From assembly GCA_903813345.2 (NCBI GenBank), contig CAIIXF020000006.1, positions 6,248,989 to 6,312,988 of the forward strand: DNA of 64,000 bases. Reading direction: 5' to 3'. The notes under the pieces are model-generated. The model saw only the letters and a list, made by a program, of their open reading frames with translations, ran no database searches and was not told the origin of the DNA. Positions 21,806 to 34,140 of this stretch are shown piece after piece. Made by a program: the position numbers and the translations under genes. Position 1 is the first letter of the stretch; the number at the start of each line of letters is the position of its first letter. This stretch comes from Owenia fusiformis. Taxonomy: Eukaryota > Annelida > Polychaeta > Sabellida > Oweniidae.

Positions 21806-24800
21806 ATGATGAAGGTTGTAGTTTTAGTCGTATTGTCCCTAGGGTCACTTATTCAGGGGGATAGGATTGTATCAACTAGAAATGGAAAAGTAAAGGGATT
21901 CACGGATAATGTCTATGGAACAAATGTTGAAACATTTTTAGGTAAGATTTTCAAATCCTATTGAATTTTAGGACAATTTTGAAAGAATCACTAAATAGTT
22001 ACCTATAGATGAGGTTGGTCCTGTTTCTTCTTCATTTTTTATTTTCACTCTCAACTAAATGTAAGTTTAAATATATACTTCGTTGTATGCTTGAATTTGA
22101 CTGTCATACTGATTTGACACACATGTATACATTTAACATACATGTATATCTACTACTCACTGTCAAAGATAAACACTCCCTAACAATTAATATATTGTGA
22201 AAATACTCATCAAGGAAGAATTCAATCATATAAAAGGAATGATTCTGAATAATTAAGGGATTACTTAATGAAAATGGTAAAATAAAGTTTAAAAAGTAGA
22301 TTAAAACATTCAATATCAAGGCTAATGTTCAATATTTGCATTCAAAATATACTGATACAACTTATTACTTAATATATTATCTCATGATCAAGAACCCAAG
22401 TACTTATTTTACATCTATGATTTTCTGTGACTCAGGATACAGTTCAAGGATACAGTTGCAAACTTCCTTAACAACAGGTGATTTTGGTGAAAACAACCAA
22501 GAAAAATCCCTTGTTGCCTAATTGAAATCGTTGAGTGTTTATAAACCATGGTGTTTTCATTTTTTATCAAGTCCTGATAAGAGTTGCAAGACAGCAAGGT
22601 GTTAAATTAGTGTCTGATTATTCTATATACAAAGTCCTCTGAATAAATCAAAATATACAAACATGAACAAATGTATATCATTCTCCAAATAGGTATTCCT
22701 TATGCTGAGCCCCCTACTGGAAATACAAGATTTGCCCCAACTGTTGCCAAGGGAAACTGGACAAATACACTGGATGCTAACAAATACAGTGCAGCTTGCC
22801 CACAGAAACCTAACACTGTGTGGCTCAATGAACATTTACCAGGTTTTTCAAACTTCAATGAGGACTGTCTCTACCTGAATGTATTCACTCCAGCTGTAAG
22901 TAAATGATTGAAAAAGAATGCACTCTTCTTTGATACAACTGTACATTCTTTAAAATAAACTACAATCCATTCTATTGTGTTGCTACGTAAGTGGGGTTTG
23001 CTAACAGCAAAGTAACTTTTTCCATCCCTTCACTCAACAAAAGATTATAATTATTTACATGTGACACATATGACAGGGTGCCTAAGGCTTAAGTCTAACA
23101 AACACAGTAGTCTCCCTAACACAGGAACAAATGGATGCCGTGGCAAGTTGAACATTTCTTTTCATGCACCATGGCTCTCTTTAAGAGCCCAATATGAGCA
23201 CCAAAGTCATAATTTAAATCTTTCACTGAATGGTCAATGGATGGTTAACTTTTAAGGTTGACAATATGAAGTTTTGCACTATTAATAGTGAAGTCAGAAC
23301 TCAGTACAATCAGAACACATGGATATTTGCACCCTTCAACAGATAAAATATCCAGGATATTTCATGACCATAAAAAAGTGGTAAAATTTTCTATCAATAA
23401 AAAAACTTTCTGAATATAAGTGATCACTTGAAATGCTAATGTGAAACATCCTATTTATCATGTTTATCTCAGCCTCTATCATCTGTATTTAACTATTTAA
23501 TATTTACATACATGTATCAAAAATTGCCAAACAAAATAGCAAATTAAATGAAGAACATATTTTGAGTGTATTTCTCTTGTCAAAGAAATAAAAAATCATT
23601 TATCCTCTCTAATGTCAAATTTTGACAGATTACAAATACATCCTTGTATTCAAAGCACTTCAAAATACTATTAGCTTAACAATGTACAGGAAATTACTTA
23701 AAATATTCAGAGATAACAGTTTTTCAGTTGTTTGTTGGTAAAGCTTCCTGATCAAATACAAATCTTAGTCATATGCATTCTAATATATTTGGTTTTATTA
23801 TATCACAAAAGTTTGAACACTGATTATTTAGAAGGTCAAGGAACTCAAAATGATAATAATTATTTATTTATCAGATAAAATAAGAATTTTGCTTGAATAT
23901 TAAGTTATACACAAGAATTTTGTAAATGTGTTATACTCAATTTGAGAATATTTCTTGTAAAAGATATACCTTTAGAGGTGAAATATATTTATCTGCTGGT
24001 CTATTACAAGAAATAAAAGAAATTAAACCAGTCTGAGCTAAAATGGATAAAATAAACTTTTGTATGTTAACCCAACTGGCTTTGAGATGATTTAGAATAT
24101 TTTTTATTAAAGGTTGCATAAGTTAACAGTCTTTAGAGCAACTTTCAAAAAGTCTGTCTTACTCAGTATCTTTTGACTCTCGTATCATTGATCAGCCATG
24201 CCTACAGCTATTTTCTAGAAATCTGAAATATTAGCTTATTAAAGGAAATACAGATATTTAAACACTTAAAAAACAATAAATCTGGATATTCAAAAATTAT
24301 TCCTGCCTTTCTCAAAAAGTCTTATAAAGAACCCAATATTAACTGATGCAATTTTGTCAGCTTTTTATCTCTGATTTTACCTTTAAAGATCTTCCACATC
24401 ACATGATATTTTTCAAAAAGTCTTCACATATAATTTCAGAACAAATGGAATGGTCCGCTGATGGGTGTACTTGTGTATATACATGGAGGGTCATGGTTTG
24501 AAGGGACATCTGAAATGTACAATGCAGGAGGTCTTGCCAGAAAAGGTGTTGTGGTGGTCACAATTAACTACAGAATTGGCGCTCTAGGTTAGTTAGCACA
24601 TACGAGGTCTGATCATAAAGTTCTCATAATATCTCTCTATCTTTTTATTTTTCAATATTTTCCTATGAAATTTTCACAGAATGTGCAGCATAGAATGTTT
24701 TATTAATCCAGCAAAAACATTTAGAATAACAGAAACATTAAATAAGAAATGGTTGCCATAGTAACTTGAAATCAAGGCACCTGGGGCAAATACAAAAACT

Positions 24801-27800
24801 AGCTAGAATAGCCCCCATTAACCATGTTTAAATACATAATACGTTGTCAAATAAGCTATCAAACACATTAAATTGTCAAATAATATGTACTCCTGACTGT
24901 TGTGAACTATTATAATAGTCATGCGAGTTGTGTGATCTCATAATGGATGATTGTTATGCTTCGTTAGAAGTGACTGCTAGACCCCATGACTGTTTTGACC
25001 ACAGGGTGTAATTTTGCTGATATCTGAGCAATATATTTGTTTTAGATCATGTTTAGTCTGACAGAGGATCTTACAAACTTAACATTACATTTTATCAGTA
25101 TGAATTTTATTTTTCTGAAGATCTCTGTATCTATTGCATTCTCTTACTCAGTCATTTCTGATCATTAGCTTTGAGTCTCAGACTCTGGTATCACATCTAA
25201 TGAAGCATGAAAGCATCCCCTATGACATCACACAATTTACATGATAATTTTATTTAATTGTTAAAGCACTGAACAACATATTCAAGTTAACATTTTAAGG
25301 TGTTTGGTAATACACGAGAGTTCATTATGTATGTAAACATGGTTAATTAAGCTCATTCTCTCAATTACTTTTATTTGCCCCCGGTGCCTTGATTTCTGGT
25401 TACTATGGCAACCATTTCTTCTTTAATATTTCTGTTTAACTAAATATTTTTACTGAATTAATAAGACATTCTATGCTGCACATTCTGTGAAAATTTCATT
25501 AGAATATATTTAAAAATAAAGAAATTAGAAAGATATTATGAGAACTTTATGATCAACCCTCGTATATGGGTACCAATGTCCAAACCCTACCATACTATAC
25601 CATTTACATTCTCTCTGTATGACCTTGAGCTACATGCATTAGAAACTGAAGTTCTTGTTTATCCATGATATGGCCAGTAAATAACTGGTATAATGGTCTG
25701 GATAGAGGATCCATAACAGCTCACAACCATGCAAAAACAGAAGCAAACTGTGTATCAGAAACAGAAAAAGCTCACAATATCTTTTCATAAATCAATTTGA
25801 TTTGATTTTATCATGCAGGCTGGATGACCACAGAGGAAAGTGATTACCCAGGTAATATGGGAATGCTTGACCAACAGATGGCGCTGAGGTGGGTGCAGAA
25901 TAACATAGCATTGTTCTGGGGAGACCCAACCAAAGTGACGCTAAATGGACATAGTGTGGGAGGCGCATCCACACAGTATCACATGATGATGCCTGCCTCA
26001 AAAGGTAAGATTGCAGAGTAACCGGCCAATGAGAAAGTTTTATTTAAGGGTGATGCACAATATTTTTTGCCAAAACAGGCCCACAGTTAACAAACATTGT
26101 CTAATACCACGTATATACCTGTAGTTGTTTGAACAAATATAGACACATGATATGTAATTGACAATTTACAGTGAATTCTAAATTACTGTACATTGTATAT
26201 TGGAAATATTGTATAAAACAAACATATACAAATGGAAAATTAAAAAAATAAATGATATTTGCATGCTTATAGGACTCTTCAATAATGTGATATCAAGTGA
26301 TGGAGTTGCTTCGTTCTCTTGGCAAAATGATGCTCCTGGAGACCAAAGGCGCTACATGATTGCCTTGGCAACAACCCTCAACTGTAGCACAACCAGCAAC
26401 CAAGTAATTGTTGATTGCCTCAGGACCAAAGATGCACAAACCATAGCAACTATCTCCATACAAGGGGTAAGTCATTGATAATGCTGTGTTACAATTAAAC
26501 ACTGATAAGTATTGTATGTACAGTGCCGTCACCATCAGGCTCTAAACCCAAAAGAAGCCAAGCGGAATATAAGTCTACCAATGGATATCGTTTTTAGAGT
26601 TTTTTCAAGAACCAACCTACATGAAAATTTTTCTATAAAATTTTTGCAAGCCTGCAACTATCCAATCGCAATTTTTTAAGGTGCCATCTGACCTGTCACC
26701 ATGGCGACCAGTTGTGGATGGAACCATCTTGCCTAAGCCTACAACAGAGCTGTGGACAAGTGGAGACATTCGCAAAGTGAACCATATGATAACATCTGAG
26801 AGAAACATTGCTAGTGATCAGATTGGTAAGTCTAAAGAGAGATGGGGTCTTTGTAACACCCTAGATTCAGTTATCATATTACTGAGAGCCATGATTATAA
26901 TTATGAATCTTTAATCTCAACAGCCTTATCTCAATAGCCTAAAAAATTATTTGATCCCCTCAAATATACATAGATACATATTACCTCAATATGGTAATAT
27001 GTATATCTCAAAAGAAAAATATAAACTTTATTATATTCACAAAATAAACAATAAATATACTTTTGCATATTTACATATAGGTCGGATCCCTGGTGTTGAA
27101 AATGGCATATCAGAGGCCACATTCAGAGCTATAATGATGGGCTATGGTGAGATGTTCTTCCCCAAAGACAAAGTTCCAGCAATCATAGAGATGGCAATAT
27201 TCCATTACAATAACTGGCAAGAACCCAAAACCCCTGCTACATTTAGAACTATGCTCAGAGATGTACGTTTATTTCATTCAGTTTCTATTTCCAATTATAA
27301 CAATTACGGATCGGATATAGCATGTAAAATATGGATTGGGTTGAGTACGTAGAAAAAATGGAATTTTTACAAACTTTTTTTCTGTTGTCTCTTATTAAAA
27401 CTGTGTGCAATTGTGCACTACAATGTCATCATTCCTATTTTTTGAAAAAAACAATCTGTTTTTAGATCTTAGGAGATTTCTTGACAACAATGAGTAACAC
27501 ACGTGTGAGAAGAACATACCAAGGACGAATAAATAATACTGCAGCGAATCTCTACTCAGTTTACTATGGATACAGGACAGAAAACAGCCCTTATCCAGCA
27601 TGGTGGGGTAGGTCTAAAAACTGTTTGAATAGAAATCAACACACATTTTTAATAAATAAGAATATGTATAAAGTTCCCAACAAGTAACATTCTTTTAAAT
27701 CATAAATTGTCCTTTATTGTGTTGTATTGTAATTTTGGGCACCGCCATATTTTTAAAGACAGAGCAATTAGAGGAGCCCTGTGTTATTTTATGTGCATGG

Positions 27801-29077
27801 ATACACAGACATACAAGCACACACCACAGCCTTTTTAGGAGTTGCATGGCACTCAGTCAAATACAGAGAAAATTCGTCTGAACCAGGATTTGAAAATGGG
27901 GCCAAGTGAAAGTGGTAACCTTGACTCTGCCAATGAGCTATAGCAGGTGGACTGTAGCCAAAAAAACATTAACTTATTTTCACTTATTATGATACATTCT
28001 CATATCTCTATGAGATAACTAAATTATTTTAACAAAATTTCGTTTTCCCATCAGGCACCCAGCATTCAGCCAGTACTTTCTACATATTTGGAGACCCTTA
28101 CAATAATTCTGTGATTTACCAGCCTTCAAACAAGCCGAGTCCTGTAACAATCACCTTCACCCAGCGAGACAAAACCATGTGCGATAAAGTACAAGCTCTT
28201 TGGGTGAACTTCATAAACACTGGGTAAGGAGTGAATCTAGTAAGCTTATATTAGATCTTGGGCTTTTCAGTGATACCATTGGTACAGTATTGTAGCACAA
28301 ATCCCCTTTACCCCCCCCCCCAAAAAAAATAGACTAAAGATTTGTGAAACAATTCTGAGAATTATAGCAATTCAGCATATTTAACAGTACTTAATAAATT
28401 GTACTTGATTTAAAGCACTGGTTTTTAATATTAAGCTTGTTCAACATCATTTTCAGTATAAGGCTGCTATTAGAAAAATTCCATCAATAACTCTACCAAA
28501 AACCAAAAATTCATTTAATCCTGGCCTCAATGCTCCAGTGATGCACTTAGTTTATCTAATTAATTCACTCAATGTCTAATCTTTAACCTTTGTCATAAAA
28601 AGCAGATAACCTACACAAAGTTTAAGACAATTGTTATCTTTCTCATAGATACACGAATACATATTATTTGTATCTGTTCAGTCTTAATTTCATTGTTACA
28701 TACATACAAGTATTATCGCCAAGTGGCTTAAATGCTAGCAATATGTCACATTACTGATGGCCCCCTTGAGTCTTGTTACTAATTTAATCAATCCTTTTTT
28801 CAGGAACCCTACCATCAACTCGATAGGTGGCGTAACACTACCAGGATTTGGCTCTCAAGAAAACTATTTGGACATTGATGAAACTGGAAATATGGCCGCA
28901 AAAATGAAATGGAGGAACAAATACTTTGAGTTCTTCAATTCTCATTTACCAAATATGTTCAAGTTTATAAATGCACCAACAACTTGTCCAGTTGCACCAA
29001 CACCAACAAGTTCTGCTGCATCCACCCTCAGTTCTATAATCTTAACAGTTTCTGCTCTGTTGGCATACACAGCATAA
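21806..29077 (+). CDS. Cholinesterase/carboxylesterase-like type-B esterase, 592 aa, probable GPI anchor
   Basis: Ten exons: 21806-21941, 22693-22895, 24440-24587, 25819-26004, 26273-26466, 26681-26825, 27081-27262, 27466-27607, 28055-28223, 28804-29077. Introns are GT-AG, phases are consistent, and the total is 1779 nt with stop. A signal peptide (about 1-18) precedes the alpha/beta-hydrolase domain. Seen motifs: EDCLYLN, oxyanion HGGSW (128-132), nucleophile elbow GHSVGG with Ser208, SER at 328-330 giving Glu329, and GTQHSA with His449. The spacing matches the known cholinesterase triad. The elbow is GHSVGG, not the usual GESAGG. The C-terminus is a Thr/Pro/Ser-rich stretch then a short hydrophobic tail, as in GPI-anchored esterases. 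It hydrolyses carboxyl esters; choline specificity is not shown. Confidence 0.9.
24601..25564. mobile_element. mariner-derived MITE in esterase intron 3
   Basis: Left end TACGAGGTCTGATCATAAAG, right end TTTATGATCAACCCTCGTA, with diverged terminal inverted repeats running about 230 bp (ATTCTATGCTGCACATTCTG against CAGAATGTGCAGCATAGAAT). Flanked by TA. It is the same terminal family as 44521-45574. Confidence 0.75.
27735..27955 (-). mobile_element. tRNA-derived SINE, copy 2, in esterase intron 8
   Basis: Diverged copy of the SINE at 7070-7300 in the same orientation. The shared body words include GGAGCCCTGTGTTATTTTATG, ACACAGACATACA and the tRNA-like head near 27870-27955. The B box is decayed. 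Confidence 0.65.
28300..28745. repeat. ~440-bp repeat in esterase intron 9, with an interrupted copy at 46883-52770
   Basis: From a poly-C/poly-A tract at 28309 to AAATGCTAGCA at about 28730, this matches 46883-46947, 47351-47375, about 47730-47941 and 52634-52755 in order. It therefore serves as the uninterrupted version of a site that took several insertions in the second copy. Confidence 0.75.
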
Positions 29078-29510
29078 TGTTTATATTTTTTACCTACAAC
29101 CTTGATTTTATCTAAGTGTATATGTAGTCCATAATACACCAGGAGAGAATAGGCAAATGACAAGAGGTTATCAGGGTACAAAATGGAAGATCTAAGTTAA
29201 TATTATAAATGTGTTTTAAGGTAATATTGTAAATGAGTTTTAAGGTTAGTATAGTAAAAATAAGTTGTTGTTCAGATATCTATTTCCCTATCCTCAATTA
29301 CATATTCAGAGTTCCTTTTATGGAAACTGACATACATTGATATGTGAAGATCTTGAATAGATGTTCAGTTTGAGCCTTGGCAAGAGAATTGGGAAGATGT
29401 GAATAAATATCTTATAAAACATAGTCTCATATAATGTGAATAAATATCTATAAAAACATAGTCTCATATATGGTGGAGCTGAAGACGATCAATGTGTACC
29501 TCATCAATGA

Positions 29511-30176
29511 ATGGAATCTAATTATAATCTCCGTTTTAATCATCAGAGACATACAATCATGGCAAAAGCCCATATTAAATTAGATAAATTTGATGGTGTA
29601 TCTGATGGTGTTCGATGGTTCGAAGACTTAACCTCATTCATTTTGCTTAATAAAATAGAAGATGGTCAAAGGAGAGACATTTTAAAACTTTACCTTAAAG
29701 ATGGAGCCAGAACATGGCTGGAGGCTATGCCAATAGACATTACCTGGGCAGACTTGAAGAAGGCCTTCGAAGCCCGTTTTCAAATCAAGCAGTATAACAC
29801 TGCTGAATTGAGCACACTACTATCATCTGGTACGTTGAAGATGCTACCAGACGAGTCCGTTAGATCATTTGTCACCCGTGTGAGCGAAATTCTTAGAGGA
29901 GCCAAAGATCAACTGACACCACAGCAGATCGTTAACATAATAGCAAATGGACTCCCACAGTCTATTAGAAATCACGTCGTGGCGCAAGATCCGAAAAGCG
30001 TCAATGACATTATAACCACAGCAAGTTTATTCAGCACTACGGAAGGGGACGATGCCTCAAAGACCTTGATTGCGCGGCTAGAGGGTATCATCGATGCGAA
30101 AACAGAACAGATAGCAGCAATGGTACTGAGTAAGACTGCAGCAGACATTTCGATTCGCAATTTACTCATTAAGTAA
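29511..30176 (+). CDS. Gag-like protein of the LTR element
   Basis: A 221-aa frame. Residues about 15-170 have the shape of the Retrotrans_gag capsid domain: DGVRWFEDLTSFILLNKI, KLYLKDGARTWLEAM, WADLKKAFEARF, then a helix with SVRSFVTRVSEILRGA. No CCHC zinc knuckle is present, and the frame ends (ISIRNLLIK) where the pol deletion begins, so the 3' part of gag is probably lost. Role in a complete element: capsid assembly. Confidence 0.75.
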   Translation: MESNYNLRFNHQRHTIMAKAHIKLDKFDGVSDGVRWFEDLTSFILLNKIEDGQRRDILKLYLKDGARTWLEAMPIDITWADLKKAFEARFQIKQYNTAELSTLLSSGTLKMLPDESVRSFVTRVSEILRGAKDQLTPQQIVNIIANGLPQSIRNHVVAQDPKSVNDIITTASLFSTTEGDDASKTLIARLEGIIDAKTEQIAAMVLSKTAADISIRNLLIK

Positions 30177-30327
30177 ATTAAAATGAATGATTTTCAATAT
30201 TAAAAGGAAAATATATGCCATTTATTAATGAGTTACTATATTTATATTTCATGAAGGGAAAGAGCATAGTAAGGGTACAAAATGTATTCTAAAAACATTT
30301 TTAAATCTGGTCTCTTCAATTTTTCAA

Positions 30328-31605
30328 ATGTCATCATCAATCAAATTGAAATATTATTGGCCAAAAATGTATGCAGCTATATGTGAATATGTCCAAACAT
30401 GTGATCGCTGTCAAAAAGCTAAGAGAGTAGGATCAGGGGTTCATGCAGACCTTATTCCATTGCCAATTGAAGGGAGGTTTGAAAGATGGCATTTAGATCT
30501 ATTGGGTCCTCTTAAAGAAAACAAAGAAGGGTATAGGTATATTCTTCTATGTGTAGATTCATTTACACATTGGCCTGAAGCCTTTGCACTAAAAACTCAA
30601 ACAGCTTCAGAGATAGCTAGGGTTTTGTTTCAAGAGATTTATGCAAGATTTGGTGCCATAAAGCGAATAGTAACAGATAGGGGGCGAAATTTTTTGTCTG
30701 AATTGGTTAGGGAATTGAATAAATTGTTGAATATTGAACACAGCAAAACTACCGCTTATAATCCAGCTTGTAATTCAGTCTGTGAAAGGACAAATAGCAC
30801 AATTGCTCAAGGTTTGCGTGCATATTGTGCACAAAAACAACATGAATGGCCTCACTTTTTACACAGTGTTCTGATGGCATATAGGTTTACTCCTGCATTG
30901 AAATCAACTCAAATGTCTCCATATTATATGGTTTTTGGTAAGAATATGACTCTTCCAATTGATTGTGCTTTAATACCCAATGATACTCTGAGTTTTGAAG
31001 CAAATGAACAGCTTCGACAGGTGCAACAAAATTTGAATGATGCTACAGCATTAGCAGCTAGAAATATGGCACAAGCTCAGGATATTTATAAGAAATATCA
31101 TGATAGGAGAACTAGTCAAGAGACATTTAAGGTGAATGACAAGGTGTTAGTAATAAATAAATCACAGCACCCAGGAAAACTAGATGATAAGTGGGAAGGT
31201 CCATATGAGGTTACTAAAGTCTGTATCAGTAATGCTTTTGAGATCAGAAAGTGTGATAATCATGATGTCAAAGCTAAAGTAAATTTCAAGTTATTAAAAC
31301 GATATCATGACAAGGAAGGCAGGAAACATGTGTATGACAAAGAAATTCCTGAAGGGGTCATTGATGTTATCGATAGGCAAAATAACAAACGAAACAAAAC
31401 AAGTACAAAATCTACAAAAGTAGTTAAAATAAACAAATGTACTAGGTATAAGGGTGACATGTGGTACAATGTTAGATTTGAAAATGGTCGTACCGGGGAC
31501 ATTCTGGCACGCAAGGTACCAGAAGAAATGAAAAGGTCCTTTCATGATAAGTTTACCTATGCTGGAAAGGTAAAACAGGCATATAGAAAGCAAGATAAAC
31601 ATTAA
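30328..31605 (+). CDS. Integrase (C-terminal pol) of the LTR element
   Basis: A 425-aa frame. The N-terminal zinc-binding region is partly cut (CDRC present, upstream His pair missing). The catalytic core is complete: D in WHLDLLG, D in VTDRGRNF, and E in NSVCERTN, the D-D-E triad of retroviral-type integrases. The C-terminal part carries a DDKWEGPYEV segment (the usual post-core beta domain) and a long basic tail. The frame is intact although reverse transcriptase is missing upstream, so the deletion may be recent. Confidence 0.85.
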   Translation: MSSSIKLKYYWPKMYAAICEYVQTCDRCQKAKRVGSGVHADLIPLPIEGRFERWHLDLLGPLKENKEGYRYILLCVDSFTHWPEAFALKTQTASEIARVLFQEIYARFGAIKRIVTDRGRNFLSELVRELNKLLNIEHSKTTAYNPACNSVCERTNSTIAQGLRAYCAQKQHEWPHFLHSVLMAYRFTPALKSTQMSPYYMVFGKNMTLPIDCALIPNDTLSFEANEQLRQVQQNLNDATALAARNMAQAQDIYKKYHDRRTSQETFKVNDKVLVINKSQHPGKLDDKWEGPYEVTKVCISNAFEIRKCDNHDVKAKVNFKLLKRYHDKEGRKHVYDKEIPEGVIDVIDRQNNKRNKTSTKSTKVVKINKCTRYKGDMWYNVRFENGRTGDILARKVPEEMKRSFHDKFTYAGKVKQAYRKQDKH

Positions 31606-31816
31606 AAATCGGGATATATATATATATTGTGTGTGTTATATAATATTATTATAATTAAGTATTAACGTATGGTGTGATATTATAAAAAGGAGTAGCCATG
31701 TTGTCACAGCTTGGTCATTTTATTTGGTTATTGACCCACCAGAAATATTTCAACAACCTGCAAAGGCCACGTAGAGTTGTCGTTATAATTTCCAAATCAT
31801 AAGCATTTGATATTCT

Positions 31817-32275
31817 TTGCTTTCAGTGGGATCAAAGCCAAGGGTGACTATCCTGTGGGCAACTTTGATTGGTATTTTGTGCTTTAGTGCACAGTGTCAT
31901 GCAGATGACCTCACACTTAATAGGTTAAACTATGGTGTGAAATTTACCAAAGAAATGGAAATTGGTGCTACTGCTGACAAATGGTGGCATACCATTGAGA
32001 TACCATTACCACGTGAGGAGGATATCATTATGAATCCTATTAAGAACTTGTCATGTAATAAAATGACATGTGAACTTATTAAAGAGTCACGGAACATAAC
32101 ACATCTCCTGAATCATGGGATGACCAGCAAATTACGGTCTTTAAAAACCAAATTAAAAACTGTATTGCCAAGTTTAGCTGTGAAGGGCAGTAGGCATTCT
32201 AGAGGTCTATTGCCTTTTGTTGCGGAAATAACAAAGGGGTTGTGTTCTCTTTTCATATTACCCTTATGTATGTGA
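31817..32275 (+). pseudogene. Envelope-like ORF, N-terminal part
   Basis: The frame has no ATG at its head but starts right at a pyrimidine-rich TTTGCTTTCAG acceptor. That fits env expression from a spliced RNA, as known for errantiviruses. A hydrophobic signal-like segment is followed by a short ectodomain. Near the end is a basic R-x-x-R-like cleavage site followed by a Gly/Leu/Phe-rich stretch, as in F-type fusion glycoproteins of errantiviruses and baculoviruses. The frame breaks immediately afterwards. Position after integrase supports the call. Non-functional as it stands. Confidence 0.5.
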
Positions 32276-32703
32276 TAGTTATACAAATGAAAACATGTCA
32301 AGTAAAATAAAATATTATCTGCCCAACACAAGAAAAGATATTTCACTTTTTTAGGTTTTACAACATGGGGTCTATGGGGAATCTCCCCGACCTAGATGTC
32401 ACAATTTCAAACAAAATTAAATTTTCAAAGTTGATAAACTCTTTCCAAAACCACATTTCTAGATGTAATTTTACATGTTGATTCCAAATATGACATCAGT
32501 TTGACTGAATTGTGAATTTTTAATGACGTAAATCAAGATTATTTCTACTCGCATCTAGTCTATTGAGTTGATACGGTTACTAACTACATGTATGGCATCA
32601 CTTGGCTATATGAGTTTTAGGATATTGGGATTATCCCTAAGCAAGTATAATATATCTATAAGAGGGCTAGAGATATCCCTAATTTAGGTAGCTAATCACC
32701 ATT

Positions 32704-32961
32704 TTGATTAATGATTATAGGATTACATTTCCAACCCTGACATCAAATTTTGTAAATATAGCTGAAAGATTGAATAAAGAAATAAAAAGAGATGTTTCAA
32801 ATGTGTATGTGCATCAATATATATTTGGATCACTGATGGTTACTGGTTACATACAATTCCTTTCAATTCTGATTTCTTTGACCTATAAGTATATACTCAT
32901 CAAGGTCAGAGAAGTCAATATCAATATTGGAATTAGACACCATCCCCATCCATTCAGATGA
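32704..32961 (+). pseudogene. Envelope-like C-terminal fragment with membrane anchor
   Basis: An 85-aa frame with a coiled, charged segment (ERLNKEIKRDVSN) followed by a ~25-residue hydrophobic helix and a basic tail, the layout of a viral-type envelope C-terminus. About 430 bp of unrelated-looking sequence (32276-32703) separates it from the N-terminal piece, so env is interrupted or deleted. Confidence 0.4.
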
Positions 32962-33224
32962 CGTCATCAGCCACTGCTTCCTTTCACTTACAGTTTAGTG
33001 TTCCAATACTTCAATTAATAATTGCTTTACCTTTACAGTACCTGACCTTGATCCTTTTTTAACACAATACATGTATATGCTCTGCTGCACATTGTAATGA
33101 AATGCTTGTAAATATTTTGATGGAACAATAAACTTACTTACTTTACTTAACTTCCACCATTTGTGTTGGGACTACAACATTTATATTTTTGGGGACAGAT
33201 AAAAAGAAGAACATATAAGAACAC

Positions 33225-34140
33225 AAATGTGTACAAAATGTCCCCACCTATGGGTGATCCCTTCAAATGGTTATCCTAAAAATGAGTAGACAAGACTTTA
33301 CCGACACAATTTGAGGATGGAAAATCCAAAATGGCCACCTTAAAATTTACCCAGAATGCCAAAAAACTAATCAGATCTAGATTTTCATACTAAGAATCAT
33401 CCCTGAAAATTTGAAATTGATCCGTCACAGAGTTAACCAGAAAACATGTAAACAAGACTTTACAGACAAGATTTGAGGACAGAAAATCAAAAATGGCTGC
33501 CTTGACATCTATCCAGAATGCCCAAAAAATTGAAAAAACTAATGTGTTTTAGATTTTCATACTAAGAATCATCCCTGAAAATTTGAAATTGATCTACCAA
33601 ACGGTTCACCTGGAAATGCGTAGACAAGACTTTACAAACAAGATTTTAGGACAGAAAATCCAAAATGACTGCCTTGATATTTACCCAGAATGCCCAAAAA
33701 CTAATCAGATCTAGATTTTCATACTAAGAATCATCCCTGAAAATTTGAAATTGATCTACCAAACAGTTCACCTAAAAACTAGTAGACAAGACTTTACGGG
33801 CAAGATTTTAAGACGGAAAATCCAAAATGGCTGCCTTGACATTTATCCAGAATGCTAAAAAACTAATCAGATCGAAATTTTCATACTAAGAATCATCCCT
33901 GAAAATTTGAAATTGATCTACCAGACAGTTCACCTGGAAATGCGTAGACAAGACTTAACAGACAAGATTTAGGACAGAAAATCCAAAATGGCTGCCTTGA
34001 CATTTACCCAGAATACCAAAAAACTAATCAGATCTAGATTTTCATACTAAGAATCATCCCTGAAAATTTGAAATTGATCTACCAAACAGTTCACCTAAAA
34101 ACGCGTAGACAAGACTTTACAGGCAAGATGAGTTTTTATG
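33225..34140 (+). repeat. Tandem array, ~162-bp period, five units
   Basis: AGACAAGACTTTAC words recur near 33288, 33450, 33622, 33784, 33945 and 34106. Each unit also contains AAATGGCTGCCTTGACATTT, CTAATCAGATCTAGATTTTC and AATCATCCCTGAAAATTTG. Identity between units is high, except for a slightly longer second unit. Confidence 0.85.

Larger units (their letters stand above)
29471..32961 (+). mobile_element. Deleted Gypsy/errantivirus-type LTR element
   Basis: Order on the plus strand: possible primer-binding site (TGGTGGAGCTGAAGACG, 29471), Gag ORF, integrase ORF, envelope-like pieces. Protease, reverse transcriptase and RNase H are missing between 30176 and 30328, so the element cannot be autonomous. 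Just upstream, a ~39-bp unit (GTGAATAAATATCT...AGTCTCATATA) is repeated twice (29399-29471), perhaps an LTR remnant. I could not find matching LTRs at the two ends. Confidence 0.65.
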
